From Piscinibacter sp. (lineage in GTDB: Bacteria; Pseudomonadota; Gammaproteobacteria; Burkholderiales; Burkholderiaceae_C): a stretch of DNA of 64,000 nt. The stretch is from positions 1 to 64,000 of the forward strand of contig JADJJI010000003.1 in assembly GCA_016706565.1 (NCBI GenBank), read 5' to 3'. Positions 12,963 to 22,644 of this stretch are shown here, piece by piece (position 1 is the stretch's first letter; every line of letters starts with the position of its first letter). The notes beneath the pieces were generated by a model. It saw only the letters and a program-made list of their open reading frames with translations. It was not told where the DNA came from and ran no database searches. The translations under genes and the position numbers were made by a program.

Positions 12963-15900
12963 ACGGATCGCCCGCTTACCGCGCCGACGGCGCCCCGGTG
13001 CCTCGCGAGGCCTTCTACGCGCTGGCCTGCGACCCGCGGCGCAGCGTCGTCGTCGAGGCCTGTGCCGGCGCGGGCAAGACCTGGATGCTGGTCTCGCGCA
13101 TCGTGCGTGCCCTGCTCGACGGCGCGCAGCCGCAGGAGATCCTGGCCATCACCTTCACGCGCAAGGCCGCCGGCGAGATGCGCGAGCGCCTCGACGATTG
13201 GCTGCAGGCCTTCGCCTCGCCGGCCATGACGGCGGCGCAGCGGGCTCGCGAACTGCGTGACCGCGGCGTGCCGGCCGGGCAGGCCGAACAACTCGCCGAA
13301 ACGCTGGCCGGCCTGCAGCGGCGCTTGCTCGACGCCGGCCGTGCCGTCGAGGTGCGCACCTTCCACGCCTGGTTCGCCCAGCTGCTGCGCGCCGCGCCCT
13401 ACGAACTGCTCGACGAGATCGGCATCGACCCCGAGGGTGAGCTGCTGCAGGACATGGACGAGCACCGCAGCGAGGTCATGCGCCGCTTCCACGCCGCGCT
13501 GCTGCGCGATTCGGCGCGCCGCGAAGACCACGCGACGCTGATCGCGCAACGCGGGCGCAGCCAGGCCGCCAAGTGGCTGGACACCGTGCTGGCCCGGCGG
13601 GTCGAGCTGGCGCTGGCCGACCGCGCCGGCGTGCTCGAAGACGGCGTGGCGCCGGCCGTGCCCGAGGGGGAGCCGCCGCCGCAGGCCGAAGTGTCGAACG
13701 CGGCCTGGCGCGACAGCCTGCAGCAGCTCGCGGCAGCGCTGTCGCGCGGCGGCAAGAAGGCGCGCGACGCCGCCGCTGCGCTCGAGCAGGCGCTCGCCCT
13801 GGACGACCGGCAGCAGCTCTACGAGGCAGTCTGGTCGGCGCTCTTCACCAAGGACGATGCACCACGCAAGCTCGGAGAAGTCGACGGGCTCGATGCCACG
13901 CAGCGTGCCCTGGAAGCCATCGCCGAGCGCGTGCACCAGCACGAGTCGCACCTCGAGCACGCACGGCTGGTGCGGCTGTCGCGGGTGCTGCTCGGCGTGT
14001 ATGCCGACTACAAGCGCGAGCGGGGGCTGATCGACATGAACGACCTCGAGCATGGCGCACTGGCACTGCTGCGCGACGCCACGCTGTCGGGCTGGGTGCA
14101 GGAGCGGCTGGACGCGCGCATCCGCCATGTGCTGATCGACGAGTTCCAGGACACCAGCCCGCTGCAATGGCATGCGCTGCACGCCTGGCTGGCCGGCTAT
14201 GCCGGCGCGGGCGGCGGGGCCAGCGGGCAGCGCGCGCCGGCGCTGTTCGTCGTCGGCGATCCGAAGCAGAGCATCTACCGCTTCCGGCGCGCTGAGCCCA
14301 AGGTCTTCGGCGCGGTGCGCGAGTTCGTCGTCGAGGCACTGGGCGGCTGCGTGCTCGAGTGCGATCACACCCGCCGCAACACGCCCGAGGTGCTGGCCGG
14401 GCTCAACGCGGTGTTCGGTGCGGCCCAGCAGGCAGGCGAGCTCGAAGGCTTCCGGGCGCACACCACCGAGATCGAGCCGGCCGGCACACCGGGCCTGTGG
14501 CTGCTGCCGCCGGTGCCGCGCCCGCCGGCGGCGCCGCGCGGCGTCGCGGCCGAGCCCGCGCCCTGGCGTGACAGCCTCACGCAGCCGCGCCACGAGCCCG
14601 AGGAACTGCTGCGCGAGGAGGAGGCCCGGCGTGTCGCCGATGCCGTGCTGCAGGAGATCGCCCGCGGCACCGCGCCCGAGCAGGTGATGGTGCTGTGCCG
14701 CAAGCGCGCGCCGCTGCGCCTGGTCGCGCAAGCGCTGCAGCGGCGGCATGTGCCGCACGTGGCGGTGGACGACGCCGCGCTGATCGAGTCGACCGAGGCG
14801 CTGGATTTGCTGGCTCTGCTCGACGCGCTCGTCTCGCCGCAGCACCGCTTGTCACTGGCGCGTGCGCTGCGCAGCCCGCTGTTCGATGCGAGCGACTCGG
14901 ACCTGCTGGAGCTGTCCCGGCGCGCCGCCGCCACGGGCGACTGGTGGGCCGCGCTTGCAGGCTACGACGGTGCGAGCGCGGCGCTGCAGCGTGCGCGCAC
15001 GCTGCTGCCCGCCTGGCAGGCGGCCGGCCGCGAGCTGCCGCCGCACGACCTGCTCGACCGCATCGTCTCGCAGGGCGAGCTGCGCGAGCGTGTCGCCGCC
15101 CGCGTGCCCGCGGCGCAGCGCGCGGTGGCGCTGGCCAGCGTGGACGCCGTTCTCGCGCAGGCGCTGGAGCTCGACGGCGGCCGCTACGCCACGCCCTATG
15201 CCTTCGTGCGCGCGCTGCGCCGACGGGCCATCACGATCGTGGCGCCGGATCTCGGCGACGCGGTCAAGCTGCTCACGGTGCACGGCGCCAAGGGCCTGGA
15301 AGCCGAGGTGGTGTTCGTGATGGACGCCGACCCCGAGCCTCCGCGTTCCGAGAACGCCACGCTGCTGGTCGACTGGCCGGTGCAGGCCACGCAACCGCGC
15401 CGCTGCGCCTTCGTCTACAGCGAAAGCCGCTGTCCGCCGGAGCTGGCCGGGCCGATGGCCGACGAGCAGCAGGCCCGCCGGCGCGAGGAGCTCAACGGCC
15501 TGTATGTCGCGATGACACGTGCGCGCCGTCGCCTGGTGTTCAGTGCCACCGAGCCGTTGCGCCGCAGCCCGGCGCAGGCGAACTGGTGGCCGCGTGTCGA
15601 GGGGCTGGGTTCACCCTGGATCCCGGCGGCGGGCGAGGGCGGCGACGGCCGGCCGGAGCCGGGCCGTCGGTGGAGGTGCTGCCGCGCTGGTCGGGCCGCG
15701 CTCCCGAGGCCGTGCCGATGAGCGCTGCCGACAGCCCCGCCTCGCGCCTGGGCTCGGCCGTGCACCGTGTGCTCGAGTGGCACACCGGCGGCGGCGGCGA
15801 GCTGGCGGGGCTCGCCGCGGCGGCGGCCGACGCCTTCGGCGCACCGGCGGACGAGGTGACCCGCATCGCCAGCCGCATCCTCGCCAGCACCGAATGCGCC

Positions 15901-16179
15901 CGCTTCTTCGACCGCGGGCAACTGGTCTGGGCCGGCAACGAGGTGCCGGTCAGCCTGGCCGGCGCGGTGCAACGCATCGACCGCCTGGTGCTGCTCGACG
16001 AAGCCGGCATTCCGACCTGGTGGGTGCTCGACTACAAGTTGCAGCATCGGCCGCAGGAGCTGGCCGAGTACCACGCCCAACTGGCTGGCTACCGTGCCGC
16101 GGTGCAGGCGGCGCAGCCGGGCGCGCAGGTGCGCAGTGCCTTCATCGCCGGCGACGGCAGCCTGATCGAATCGGCATGA
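12959..16179 (+). CDS. AddA-like UvrD-family helicase-nuclease (one frameshift)
   Basis: ATP-dependent 3'-5' helicase with a C-terminal nuclease, the partner of the preceding AddB-like protein. ATG 12959 gives MNGSPAYRADGAPVPREAFY. Helicase motifs run in order: Walker A EACAGAGKTWML; motif Ia TFTRKAAGEMRER; motif II LIDEFQDTSPLQW; motif III GDPKQSIYRFRRAE; motif V LLTVHGAKGLEAEVVF; motif VI LYVAMTRARRRLVF. The nuclease core WVLDYKLQHRPQELAEYHAQ lies near 16020-16080. A missing C near 15663 splits the helicase and nuclease parts into different frames. Corrected length is about 1,073 residues. Confidence 0.9.
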
Positions 16180-16316
16180 CCGGACACGGTGAGCCGCGCG
16201 CCAACTGCAGCGCAGGCGTGGCGAAGCGCACGAATGGGCCGGGTTTGGCCCGCTGATCGCGCGTTCGGCAACGCCCGGCTGGGCTTCAAATCGGTGCATC
16301 TCACTTGCCACGCCCG

Positions 16317-18208
16317 ATGGCCACGCCTGCCACGCCCGCCACTGCCGCTCCTCGCTCCAGCCCGACACGTGCCTTCGGCCGCTTCGAGCTGCGCCAGCTG
16401 CTGGGCAAGAGCCAGGGCACCATGGCCTGGCTGGCTTTCGATCCGCGCCTGGGCCAGGAGGTCATGCTGACGCTGCCGCGCGTGCAACCGGCCGACAGCG
16501 CGGCGCTCGAGTCGCGCCTGCGCGAGATGAAGCAGGCGGCGCGGCTGAACCACCCGAACCTGGCGCATGTCGTCGAGGTTGGCGTGCAGGACCATTGGCC
16601 CTACGTGGCCAGCGACCGCGCGCTGGGCGTCACGCTCGGCGAATGGCTGGCCGCCCAGCCGCGTCTGGCACCGATCGACATCGCCGCGCTGATGTGCCAC
16701 GCGCTGTCGGGCCTGGCCTTCGCGCACGAAGCAGGCGTCGCGCATCACGACCTGCAGATGCACACGCTGCTGGTCAGCCCGCAGGGCCAGGTGCGGGTGG
16801 CGGCGCTCGCCGCCGCCGACTTGCCGGCCGCGCCCGTCGCCGCCGACAACGCCAACGCCAACGCCAACGAGCGTGCCATGCCGATGGATCCCGGCGAACT
16901 GCGCGCCCAGCGCGACGCCGCACAGCGCGACGTGCTCGCCTGCGGCGTATTGCTGCACCAGATGCTCGCCGGCGCGCCGGTGCTCGACGAGCCCGACGTG
17001 GCCCGCGTCATCGACCGCATGTCGCCGCAAGGCCGCGACCTCGTGCGCCTGCCCTGGACGACGCCGCAACCGGTGCCCGAGGGCCTGCGGGCCATCGCCA
17101 ACCGATGCACCGCCTCGCAGGAGCGCCAGCGCTACCGCAGCGCACGCACGCTGCTGCGTGCCCTCGAAGGCTGGCGCGAGGTAGAAGCCCAGGGCAACGG
17201 CGACCCGATCGCGCTGCTGATCGACCGCCTGCGCACCGTCGGCCACCTGCCGGCGCTGCCGGGCATCACGCGACGCATGGCGCGGCTGTCGATCACCGAC
17301 AGCCAGCGCACCGACGAGATCGCCGAGCAGCTGCTGCAGGACATGGCGCTGAGCTTCGAGCTGCTGCGCACGGTCAATTCGGCGCAGGTGCGCGGCACGC
17401 AGGTGGCCGGCAACGGCCCCGTGTTGACGCTGCGCCGCGCCATCGCGCTGCTGGGCGTGGACGGCGTGCGCGGCGCGGCCCAGGCGCTGCGCCACTGGCC
17501 CGGGCCGATGAACGAGGCAGGCGCCGACGCCCTCAGCCGGCTGATGAACCATGTTCGCCTGGCTGGCCATGCCGCTCAGGCGCTGCGTCCGCCGGGCTAC
17601 GACCCGGAGGTCGCCTATCTGGTCGCCGTGCTGCAGAACCTCGGCCGGCTGCTGGTGCAGTACCACTTCCCGGAGGAATCCGAGCAGATCCACCACCTGA
17701 TGCAGCCGCTTCCCGGCCCGCCCGGCGCCCCTGAGCACCCGGGCATGAGCGAGGAGTCGGCGGCCTACGCGGTGCTCGGCGTGGACATCGAGTCGCTCGG
17801 CGCCGCCGTGGCGCGCCACTGGGGCCTGGGCGACGAAGTGCAGCACATGATCCGCCGGCTGCCGGCCGGCAAGCCGGTGCGCGCGCCAGACGGCGACGCC
17901 GACATGCTGCGCGCCGCCGCCAGTGCGGCCAACGAGGCGGTCGACGCGATGACGCGGCTGCCGGCCCCGCGTGTCGCCGCAGCGCTCGCGCAGGTGGCGC
18001 AGCGCTACGCACGCGCGTGCTCGAACTCGACGCGGGCGAGATCCGCGAGGCGCTGCAGGGCGCGCGTGCCGCGCTGAACAGCGGCACCGCCGCTCCCGCC
18101 ATGAAGCGCGGCGGCACGCTCGACGGCGACGCCACCAGCACAGGGGAGCTCACACGCCCTTCGTTCACCGGCGAACCAGCCGCACCAGTCGCCCGGAGCG
18201 GCGCATGA
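16317..18208 (+). CDS. Pseudokinase-HDOD signalling protein (one frameshift)
   Basis: About 630 residues from ATG 16317; an in-frame TTG at 16305 is less likely. The N-terminal third aligns with a Ser/Thr kinase domain (FGRFELRQLLGKSQGTMAWL), but key residues are missing. The ATP-anchoring Lys of VAxK is replaced in VMLTLPR. The catalytic loop reads HHDLQMHTL instead of HRDLKPxNI, and no DFG is present. A low-complexity NANANANE run sits at about 16849-16872. An HDOD domain follows, with PALPGITRRMARLS and then VAVLQNLGRLLVQYHFPEES. A lost base near 18013 shifts the last 65 codons, which end at TGA 18206-18208. The next gene, 13 bases on, is an intact kinase paralogue, suggesting duplication and a regulatory partnership. 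Confidence 0.8.
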
Positions 18209-18221
18209 AGGACGGGCCACG

Positions 18222-20660
18222 ATGAGCGTTGTCGCAGCGACCGACACCACCCAGCGGCTTGGCCGCTTCGAGTTGCGCCGCATTCTCGGCAAGGGCGCGC
18301 AGGCGACCGTCTGGCTCGGCTTCGATGCGCGTCTGGAGCGCGAGGTGGCGGTGAAGATGATCACCGCCGGTGCCGACGTCGACCCGCAGGACATCACCCA
18401 TTGGCTGCAGGAAGCGCGCAGTGTCAGCCGCCTCACGCACCCGAACATCGTGCCGGTGTTCGAGGCCGACGTGCAGGATGGCCGGCCCTACCTCGTCTTC
18501 GAGTACGTGCCCGGCCGCACGCTGACCGAACACCTGAAGGCGCGCGGCAGCCTGCCGCCGCCCGAGTCGCTGGCGCTGATGCTGGGCGTGCTCGACGCGC
18601 TGCAGACGGCCCATGCCGCAGGCGTGGTGCACCGCGACCTGAAGCCCTCGAACATCCTCGTCGACGGCGGCGGCCGTGCGCGGGTGATGGACTTCGGCAT
18701 CGCCGCGCGGCTGCACGACGCCAACCGTGCTGCCAAGGGCCTGGTCGTCGGCACGCCGGGCTACATGTCGCCCGAGGCCACGCAGGGCCTGGCGCCGACG
18801 CCGGCGATGGACGTGTTCGCCGCCGGCCTGGTGCTGATCGAGATGCTCGCCGGCCGCGCGGTGGTCAAGGAGCGTGATCCGTACCGCGCCATGCAGCGCA
18901 TCGCGCAGGAAGACCTGAAGCTCCCGGAAGAACTGCCGTCGACGGTGGATGACACGCTGCGCAGCGTGCTGCGCCGAGCGATCGCCCGCGACCCGGCACA
19001 ACGTTACGCCAACGCCGCGGCCTTCGCGGACGCGCTGCGCCAGTGGATGACGCCGCTGGCCGGTTCGGCCGAAGCCGCCGGCGGGAACAGCGGCACGCTG
19101 GAGTTCCTGCTGCGGCGCATGCGCCACAAGAGCGACTTCCCGGCGCTGTCGGACTCGGTGGCGCGCATCCAGCGCATCGCCACCTCGGAACACGAGAGCC
19201 TGGCCAGCCTGTCGGCCGAGATCCTCAAGGACGTGGCGCTGACCAACAAGCTGCTGCGCCTGGTCAACACGGCGCATTACTCGCACGCGGGCGGTGGCAG
19301 CATCAGCACGGTGTCGCGCGCGGTGGCGCTGGTCGGCTTCGCCGGCATCCGCAACATGGCGCTGAGCCTGGTGCTGCTCGAGCACATGCAGGACAAGGGG
19401 CACGCCAACCAGCTCAAGGAAGAGTTCCTGCGCGCCCTGATGGCCGGCTCGCTGGCGGGCGAGATGTGCCGCGTCGGCCGCGAGGGCGAAGAGGCCTTCA
19501 TCGGCGCGATGTTCCAAAATCTCGGCCGGCTGCTGACCGAGTACTACTTTCCCGAGGAATCGCGCCAGATCCGCAGCGTGGTGGCCAGCAGCCAGCGCGA
19601 CGGTGCTTCGCACGCCGCCATGGTGCAGGCGGAGACGGCTGCATCGATCAGCGTGCTCGGCCTGAGCTTCGAAGACCTGGGCCTGGGCATCGCCAGGAGC
19701 TGGGGCCTGCCCGACAACCTGCAGCGCTGCATGCGCCGCCCCGAGGGTGACCCGCCGGCGCGCGTTCCCGAGAAGCCGGCCGAGCGACTGCGCTGGCTCT
19801 CGCTCGCCGCCAACGAACTGACCGACACGCTGCTGCGCACCGACGGCGACCCGACGGCGCGCCTGGCGTCCGTGGCCGAGCGCCACGCGCGCGGCATCGG
19901 CCTGAGCGTGCGCGAGATCCAGACCGCCACCGATGCCGCCCGGCAGCGCCTGGCGCAGGCGGCGCAGGCCATGAACCTGCAGGTGGCGTCGAGCTCGCCG
20001 GCGCGGCGCCTGCTCGCCACGATCGTCGTGACGCCGCAGCAGGCCGCCGATGCCGACACGCTGTCGCCGCACAGCCTGCAGGCGACCGTGGCGGCGTTCG
20101 AGGCGACGCGCATCGAAGCTGCGCCGGTGCCGCAGGTGCCGCGCGAGAGCGCCGCCGAGGTGCTGGCCTCGGGCATCGCGGACATCACGAATTCGATGGT
20201 CGAGAACTTCAAGCTCAACGAAGTGCTGCGCATGATCCTCGAGACCATGTTCCGCGCACTGGGCTTCCGGCGCGTGGTGTTCTGCCTGCGCGACCCGAAG
20301 ACCGACACGCTCACCGGCCGCTTCGGCCTGGGCGAGGGTGCCGATGCCGTGGCGGCGCAGTTTCGAGTCCCACTCAAGGGCGGCACCGACCTGTTCTCCG
20401 CGGTGTGCAACAAGGGCGCCGACACGCTGATCAGCGACGCGACGGTGGCCCACATCGAGGCGCGCCTGCCGGCCTGGTACCGCGCCGGCGTGCGCGCACC
20501 GGCCTTCCTGCTGCTGCCGCTGACGCTCAAGGGCGCCCCTTTCGCGCTGATCTATGCCGACAAGTCGGTACCCGGTGGCATCGAACTGGGCGAGAAGGAA
20601 CTGTCGCTGCTGCGCACGCTGCGCAACCAGGCCGTGATGGCGTTCCGGCAATCGAGCTGA
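18222..20660 (+). CDS. Ser/Thr protein kinase with HDOD and GAF domains
   Basis: Intact 812-residue multidomain protein from ATG 18222. The kinase domain (residues about 12-280) has the Gly-rich loop ILGKGAQATVWLG, Lys in VAVKMI, catalytic loop HRDLKPSNIL from residue 137, DFGIA, and GTPGYMSPE. The HDOD domain (about 295-490) has DFPALSDSVARIQRIA and MFQNLGRLLTEYYFPEES. A C-terminal GAF domain spans about 650-810. No transmembrane segment is evident, so it is probably cytoplasmic. HDOD domains occur in bacterial signalling proteins linked to second messengers and motility. Substrate and ligand are unknown. It forms a pair with the upstream pseudokinase-HDOD gene. Confidence 0.88.
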   Translation: MSVVAATDTTQRLGRFELRRILGKGAQATVWLGFDARLEREVAVKMITAGADVDPQDITHWLQEARSVSRLTHPNIVPVFEADVQDGRPYLVFEYVPGRTLTEHLKARGSLPPPESLALMLGVLDALQTAHAAGVVHRDLKPSNILVDGGGRARVMDFGIAARLHDANRAAKGLVVGTPGYMSPEATQGLAPTPAMDVFAAGLVLIEMLAGRAVVKERDPYRAMQRIAQEDLKLPEELPSTVDDTLRSVLRRAIARDPAQRYANAAAFADALRQWMTPLAGSAEAAGGNSGTLEFLLRRMRHKSDFPALSDSVARIQRIATSEHESLASLSAEILKDVALTNKLLRLVNTAHYSHAGGGSISTVSRAVALVGFAGIRNMALSLVLLEHMQDKGHANQLKEEFLRALMAGSLAGEMCRVGREGEEAFIGAMFQNLGRLLTEYYFPEESRQIRSVVASSQRDGASHAAMVQAETAASISVLGLSFEDLGLGIARSWGLPDNLQRCMRRPEGDPPARVPEKPAERLRWLSLAANELTDTLLRTDGDPTARLASVAERHARGIGLSVREIQTATDAARQRLAQAAQAMNLQVASSSPARRLLATIVVTPQQAADADTLSPHSLQATVAAFEATRIEAAPVPQVPRESAAEVLASGIADITNSMVENFKLNEVLRMILETMFRALGFRRVVFCLRDPKTDTLTGRFGLGEGADAVAAQFRVPLKGGTDLFSAVCNKGADTLISDATVAHIEARLPAWYRAGVRAPAFLLLPLTLKGAPFALIYADKSVPGGIELGEKELSLLRTLRNQAVMAFRQSS

Positions 20661-21190
20661 CCGGGGGGCCGGGCGCCCCCCCGGCCGCCCGCCGCGCGCC
20701 GGGCGGGCCAGCGCCGGCGGGGGGGGGGGGCCCGGGGGGGGCGGGGGGGGGCGGGGGGGGCCGGGGGGGGGGCGGGGGGGGGGGGGCCGCCCGGGCGGGG
20801 CCCCGGGGGGGGGGGGGGGGGGGCCGGGGGGGGGGGGGGGGGGGGGGGCGGGGGGGGGGGGGGGGGGGGGGGGGCGGCCCCCCGGCCCCGCCCGGGGGGG
20901 GCCCGGCCCCGCCCAAGACCGCAAAGAAAAAGGCGTTTTTATAAAAGACGAGGGGTGTAAAGAAAAGGGGGGGGGGGGGGGGGGGGGGGGCCGGGGGGCC
21001 CCCCCCCCGGGGCGCCCCGCGCCCCCGGCGGCCCCCCCCCCCCGGGGGGGGGGGGGCGGGGGGGGGGGGGGGGGGGGGGGGGGAGGGGGGGGGGGGGGGG
21101 GGGCGGGGGGGGGGGGGGGGGCCCCCGCGGGCCCCCCCCCCCCGCCCCCCGCGCCCCCCCCCCCCCGGCCCCGCCCCGGGCCCCCCCCTC
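20661..21190. repeat. Poly-G/poly-C low-complexity tract, probable sequencing artefact
   Basis: About 530 bases made almost wholly of G and C runs, some over 20 bases long. A short A/T-rich island interrupts it at about 20920-20970 (aaagaaaaagg... and ...gtgtaaagaaaag). G runs dominate up to 20890; mixed G and C blocks follow. The kinase gene ends cleanly just before it and ordinary sequence resumes near 21190. No gene is supported here, and the long open frames that cross it come only from the homopolymers. It most likely represents low-quality consensus over a region that sequenced badly. Confidence 0.8.
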
Positions 21191-21217
21191 CGGAAGGACC
21201 CAGAAGAACGAAAACCA

Positions 21218-21243
21218 TTGCACGACAAGTAGTTATCGTGCAA
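21218..21243. repeat. Perfect 8-bp inverted repeat
   Basis: TTGCACGA and TCGTGCAA flank a ten-base loop. It lies in an unusually A/T-rich stretch between the poly-G tract and the SRP RNA gene. On the minus strand the right arm is followed by a short T-rich run (TGGTTTTCG), so it might act as a terminator for ffs. An operator is the alternative. Confidence 0.5.
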
Positions 21244-21265
21244 AGCGAAAGTAAACTCTAGGGAA

Positions 21266-21312
21266 TTTGGCGGCGTCCGGCAGGGTGATGCGCCGCACGT
21301 CGTGCCGCCAAA
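21266..21312 (-). terminator. Inverted repeat abutting the 3' end of the SRP RNA gene
   Basis: Nine-base arms (tttggcggc at 21266-21274 and gccgccaaa at 21304-21312) flank 29 bases. The repeat begins directly at the predicted 3' end of ffs on the minus strand. It could be a termination or 3'-processing structure. There is no strong T tract right after it, so the role is tentative. Confidence 0.4.
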
Positions 21313-21413
21313 GGTGACGAGCCTTACCCCCGGCACTGGTTGCAACGCTTAGGGCTGCTTGGTTCCCCACCTGACCCGGTTGGGCGCGCTCCCATGCGGG
21401 GAGGCCCGTCGCC
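21313..21413 (-). ncRNA. ffs: Signal recognition particle 4.5S RNA
   Basis: About 101 bases on the minus strand. The apical part matches the conserved SRP domain IV: GGTCAGGTG, then GGGGAACC as a GGAA-tetraloop stem, then AAGCAGCC with the Ffh-binding internal-loop residues. The outer ends pair over about 12 positions (ggcgacgggcct at 5', aggctcgtcacc at 3'), with a few wobble or mismatched pairs. The RNA binds Ffh and directs membrane-protein ribosomes to FtsY. It lies between a PurM-family gene and the poly-G tract and close to dnaX, a neighbourhood seen in related bacteria. The ends are set from pairing, so they may be off by a few bases. Confidence 0.85.
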
Positions 21414-21417
21414 GACG

Positions 21418-21423
21418 ATTGTA
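21418..21423 (-). promoter_or_regulatory. -10 element of the ffs promoter
   Basis: TACAAT on the minus strand lies about five bases upstream of the predicted 5' end of the SRP RNA, close to the expected spacing. It falls in the 27-base gap after the PurM-family gene. No good -35 hexamer was found. Confidence 0.55.
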
Positions 21424-21440
21424 GGGGCGACGCGCGCGGC

Positions 21441-22580
21441 TCACCGCAGTTGCAAAGCGTCGTCGCCGTATTCGATGCGCAGCGGCTCGACGATCAGGCG
21501 TTTCGGCCCCGCTTCGACGCGCCCGGCGACGAGCGCATCGACACCCTGCGAACGCGCGATCTCGACGCAGCGTTGCGCCTCGTCGGCAGCCACGAACAGC
21601 GCGAAACCCGCGCCCATGTTCAGCGTGCCGTAGGCCTCGTGGTCGTCCTGCCGCGCATGCTGCTGCATGAAGGCCAGCACCGGCGGCACGGCGGGGATCT
21701 TCTGGATGCGGTAGGTCAGCGTGGCCGGGTGACGCAGCAGCTTGCGCCAGCCGTGGCCGGTGATGTTGGCGCAGTAGCGCGGCGTGATGCCGGCGCGGTA
21801 CAGCGCCTCGGTGACCGGCGAATAGAGCACCGTGGGCGCGAGCAGCGCTTCGCCGTAGCTCAGCCCGGGCGCCACCTCGGTGAGGTAGCCCTGCGGCAGG
21901 CGCTCGACCAGCTTGCGCGCCAGGCTCAGGCCGTTGGCGTGGATGCCGCTGGAGGCGAGCAGCACGATGGCGTCGCCGGCGCCGAGCCGATCGCCCACCG
22001 ACAGGCGTGACTTCGGGTTGACGATGCCGGTGCAACTGGCCGCCAGATCGATGCGGCCACCCTCGACGATGCCGGCCAGCGCCGGCGTTTCGCCCCCGCC
22101 CCAGGCCACGCCGCAGGTGTCGCAGGCGGCTTTCCAGCCTTGCACCAGCGCCTGCGCGCGCTGCGCGTCGCCGAACCAGTCGGAGCCGCCGGCCGCCCAG
22201 TAGGCCTGCACCACCAGCGGCGTGGCGCCGACGGTGATGAGGTCGTTGATGGCCATCGCGATGGTGTCCTGCGCGATGGCCGCGTAGTAGCTGCGGCCGG
22301 TGAGCGCCTTCATCTCGTCGGCCACCAGCGCCTTCGAGCCCAGGCATTCGACGATGCTGGCCAGGTAGAACGGGCCCACGTCGACCACGTAGGCCGATTC
22401 GCCGCGCGACGCGGCGATCTCGCTGAAGCCGTGCGCGGCCAGGTTGACGGCAGTGGCGGCAGCGGCACGCTGGGCCGCCACCTTCAGCGGGTCGATCAGC
22501 TCGTAGTTGACGCCGGCCTGTTCGTAGCTGAGCGTGCTGTTCGAATCGGCGTGCGTGGCAGGGCGGGCGGCGTCGGTCAT
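21441..22580 (-). CDS. PurM-family (AIR synthase-like) protein, divergent paralogue
   Basis: 379 residues from ATG 22578-22580. The fold family is clear from LSYEQAGVNYELIDPL, AMAINDLITVGATPL, AWGGGETPALAG, ASSGIHANGLSLAR, NITGHGWRKLLR and YGTLNMGAGFALF. Canonical PurM carries SGTDGVGTK as a nucleotide-binding signature. Here the matching region reads SIVECLGSKALVAD. It may be a second, divergent AIR synthase or a PurM-like enzyme acting on another substrate. If no canonical purM exists elsewhere, it may still serve purine synthesis. It is divergent from dnaX with a 64-base gap, and ffs follows on the same strand. Confidence 0.8.
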   Translation of the reverse strand: MTDAARPATHADSNSTLSYEQAGVNYELIDPLKVAAQRAAAATAVNLAAHGFSEIAASRGESAYVVDVGPFYLASIVECLGSKALVADEMKALTGRSYYAAIAQDTIAMAINDLITVGATPLVVQAYWAAGGSDWFGDAQRAQALVQGWKAACDTCGVAWGGGETPALAGIVEGGRIDLAASCTGIVNPKSRLSVGDRLGAGDAIVLLASSGIHANGLSLARKLVERLPQGYLTEVAPGLSYGEALLAPTVLYSPVTEALYRAGITPRYCANITGHGWRKLLRHPATLTYRIQKIPAVPPVLAFMQQHARQDDHEAYGTLNMGAGFALFVAADEAQRCVEIARSQGVDALVAGRVEAGPKRLIVEPLRIEYGDDALQLR

Positions 22581-22644
22581 GGGGCGTGATTATCGGTCAG
22601 CCCCTGGGCCGGTGCGGCGCGGGGTCGCCCCGTAGAATCGATGC

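Noticed and set aside
20661-20890. Glycine-rich protein encoded in the G tract
   Set aside because: The frame exists only because of poly-G runs, and no start context or conserved residues are present.
18165-21218. A very long open frame on the minus strand across the kinase gene and poly-G tract
   Set aside because: It is antisense to an intact kinase-HDOD-GAF gene. Its first part is Gly/Pro homopolymer from the artefact, and its composition is His/Arg/Gln-rich as in GC-rich shadow frames.
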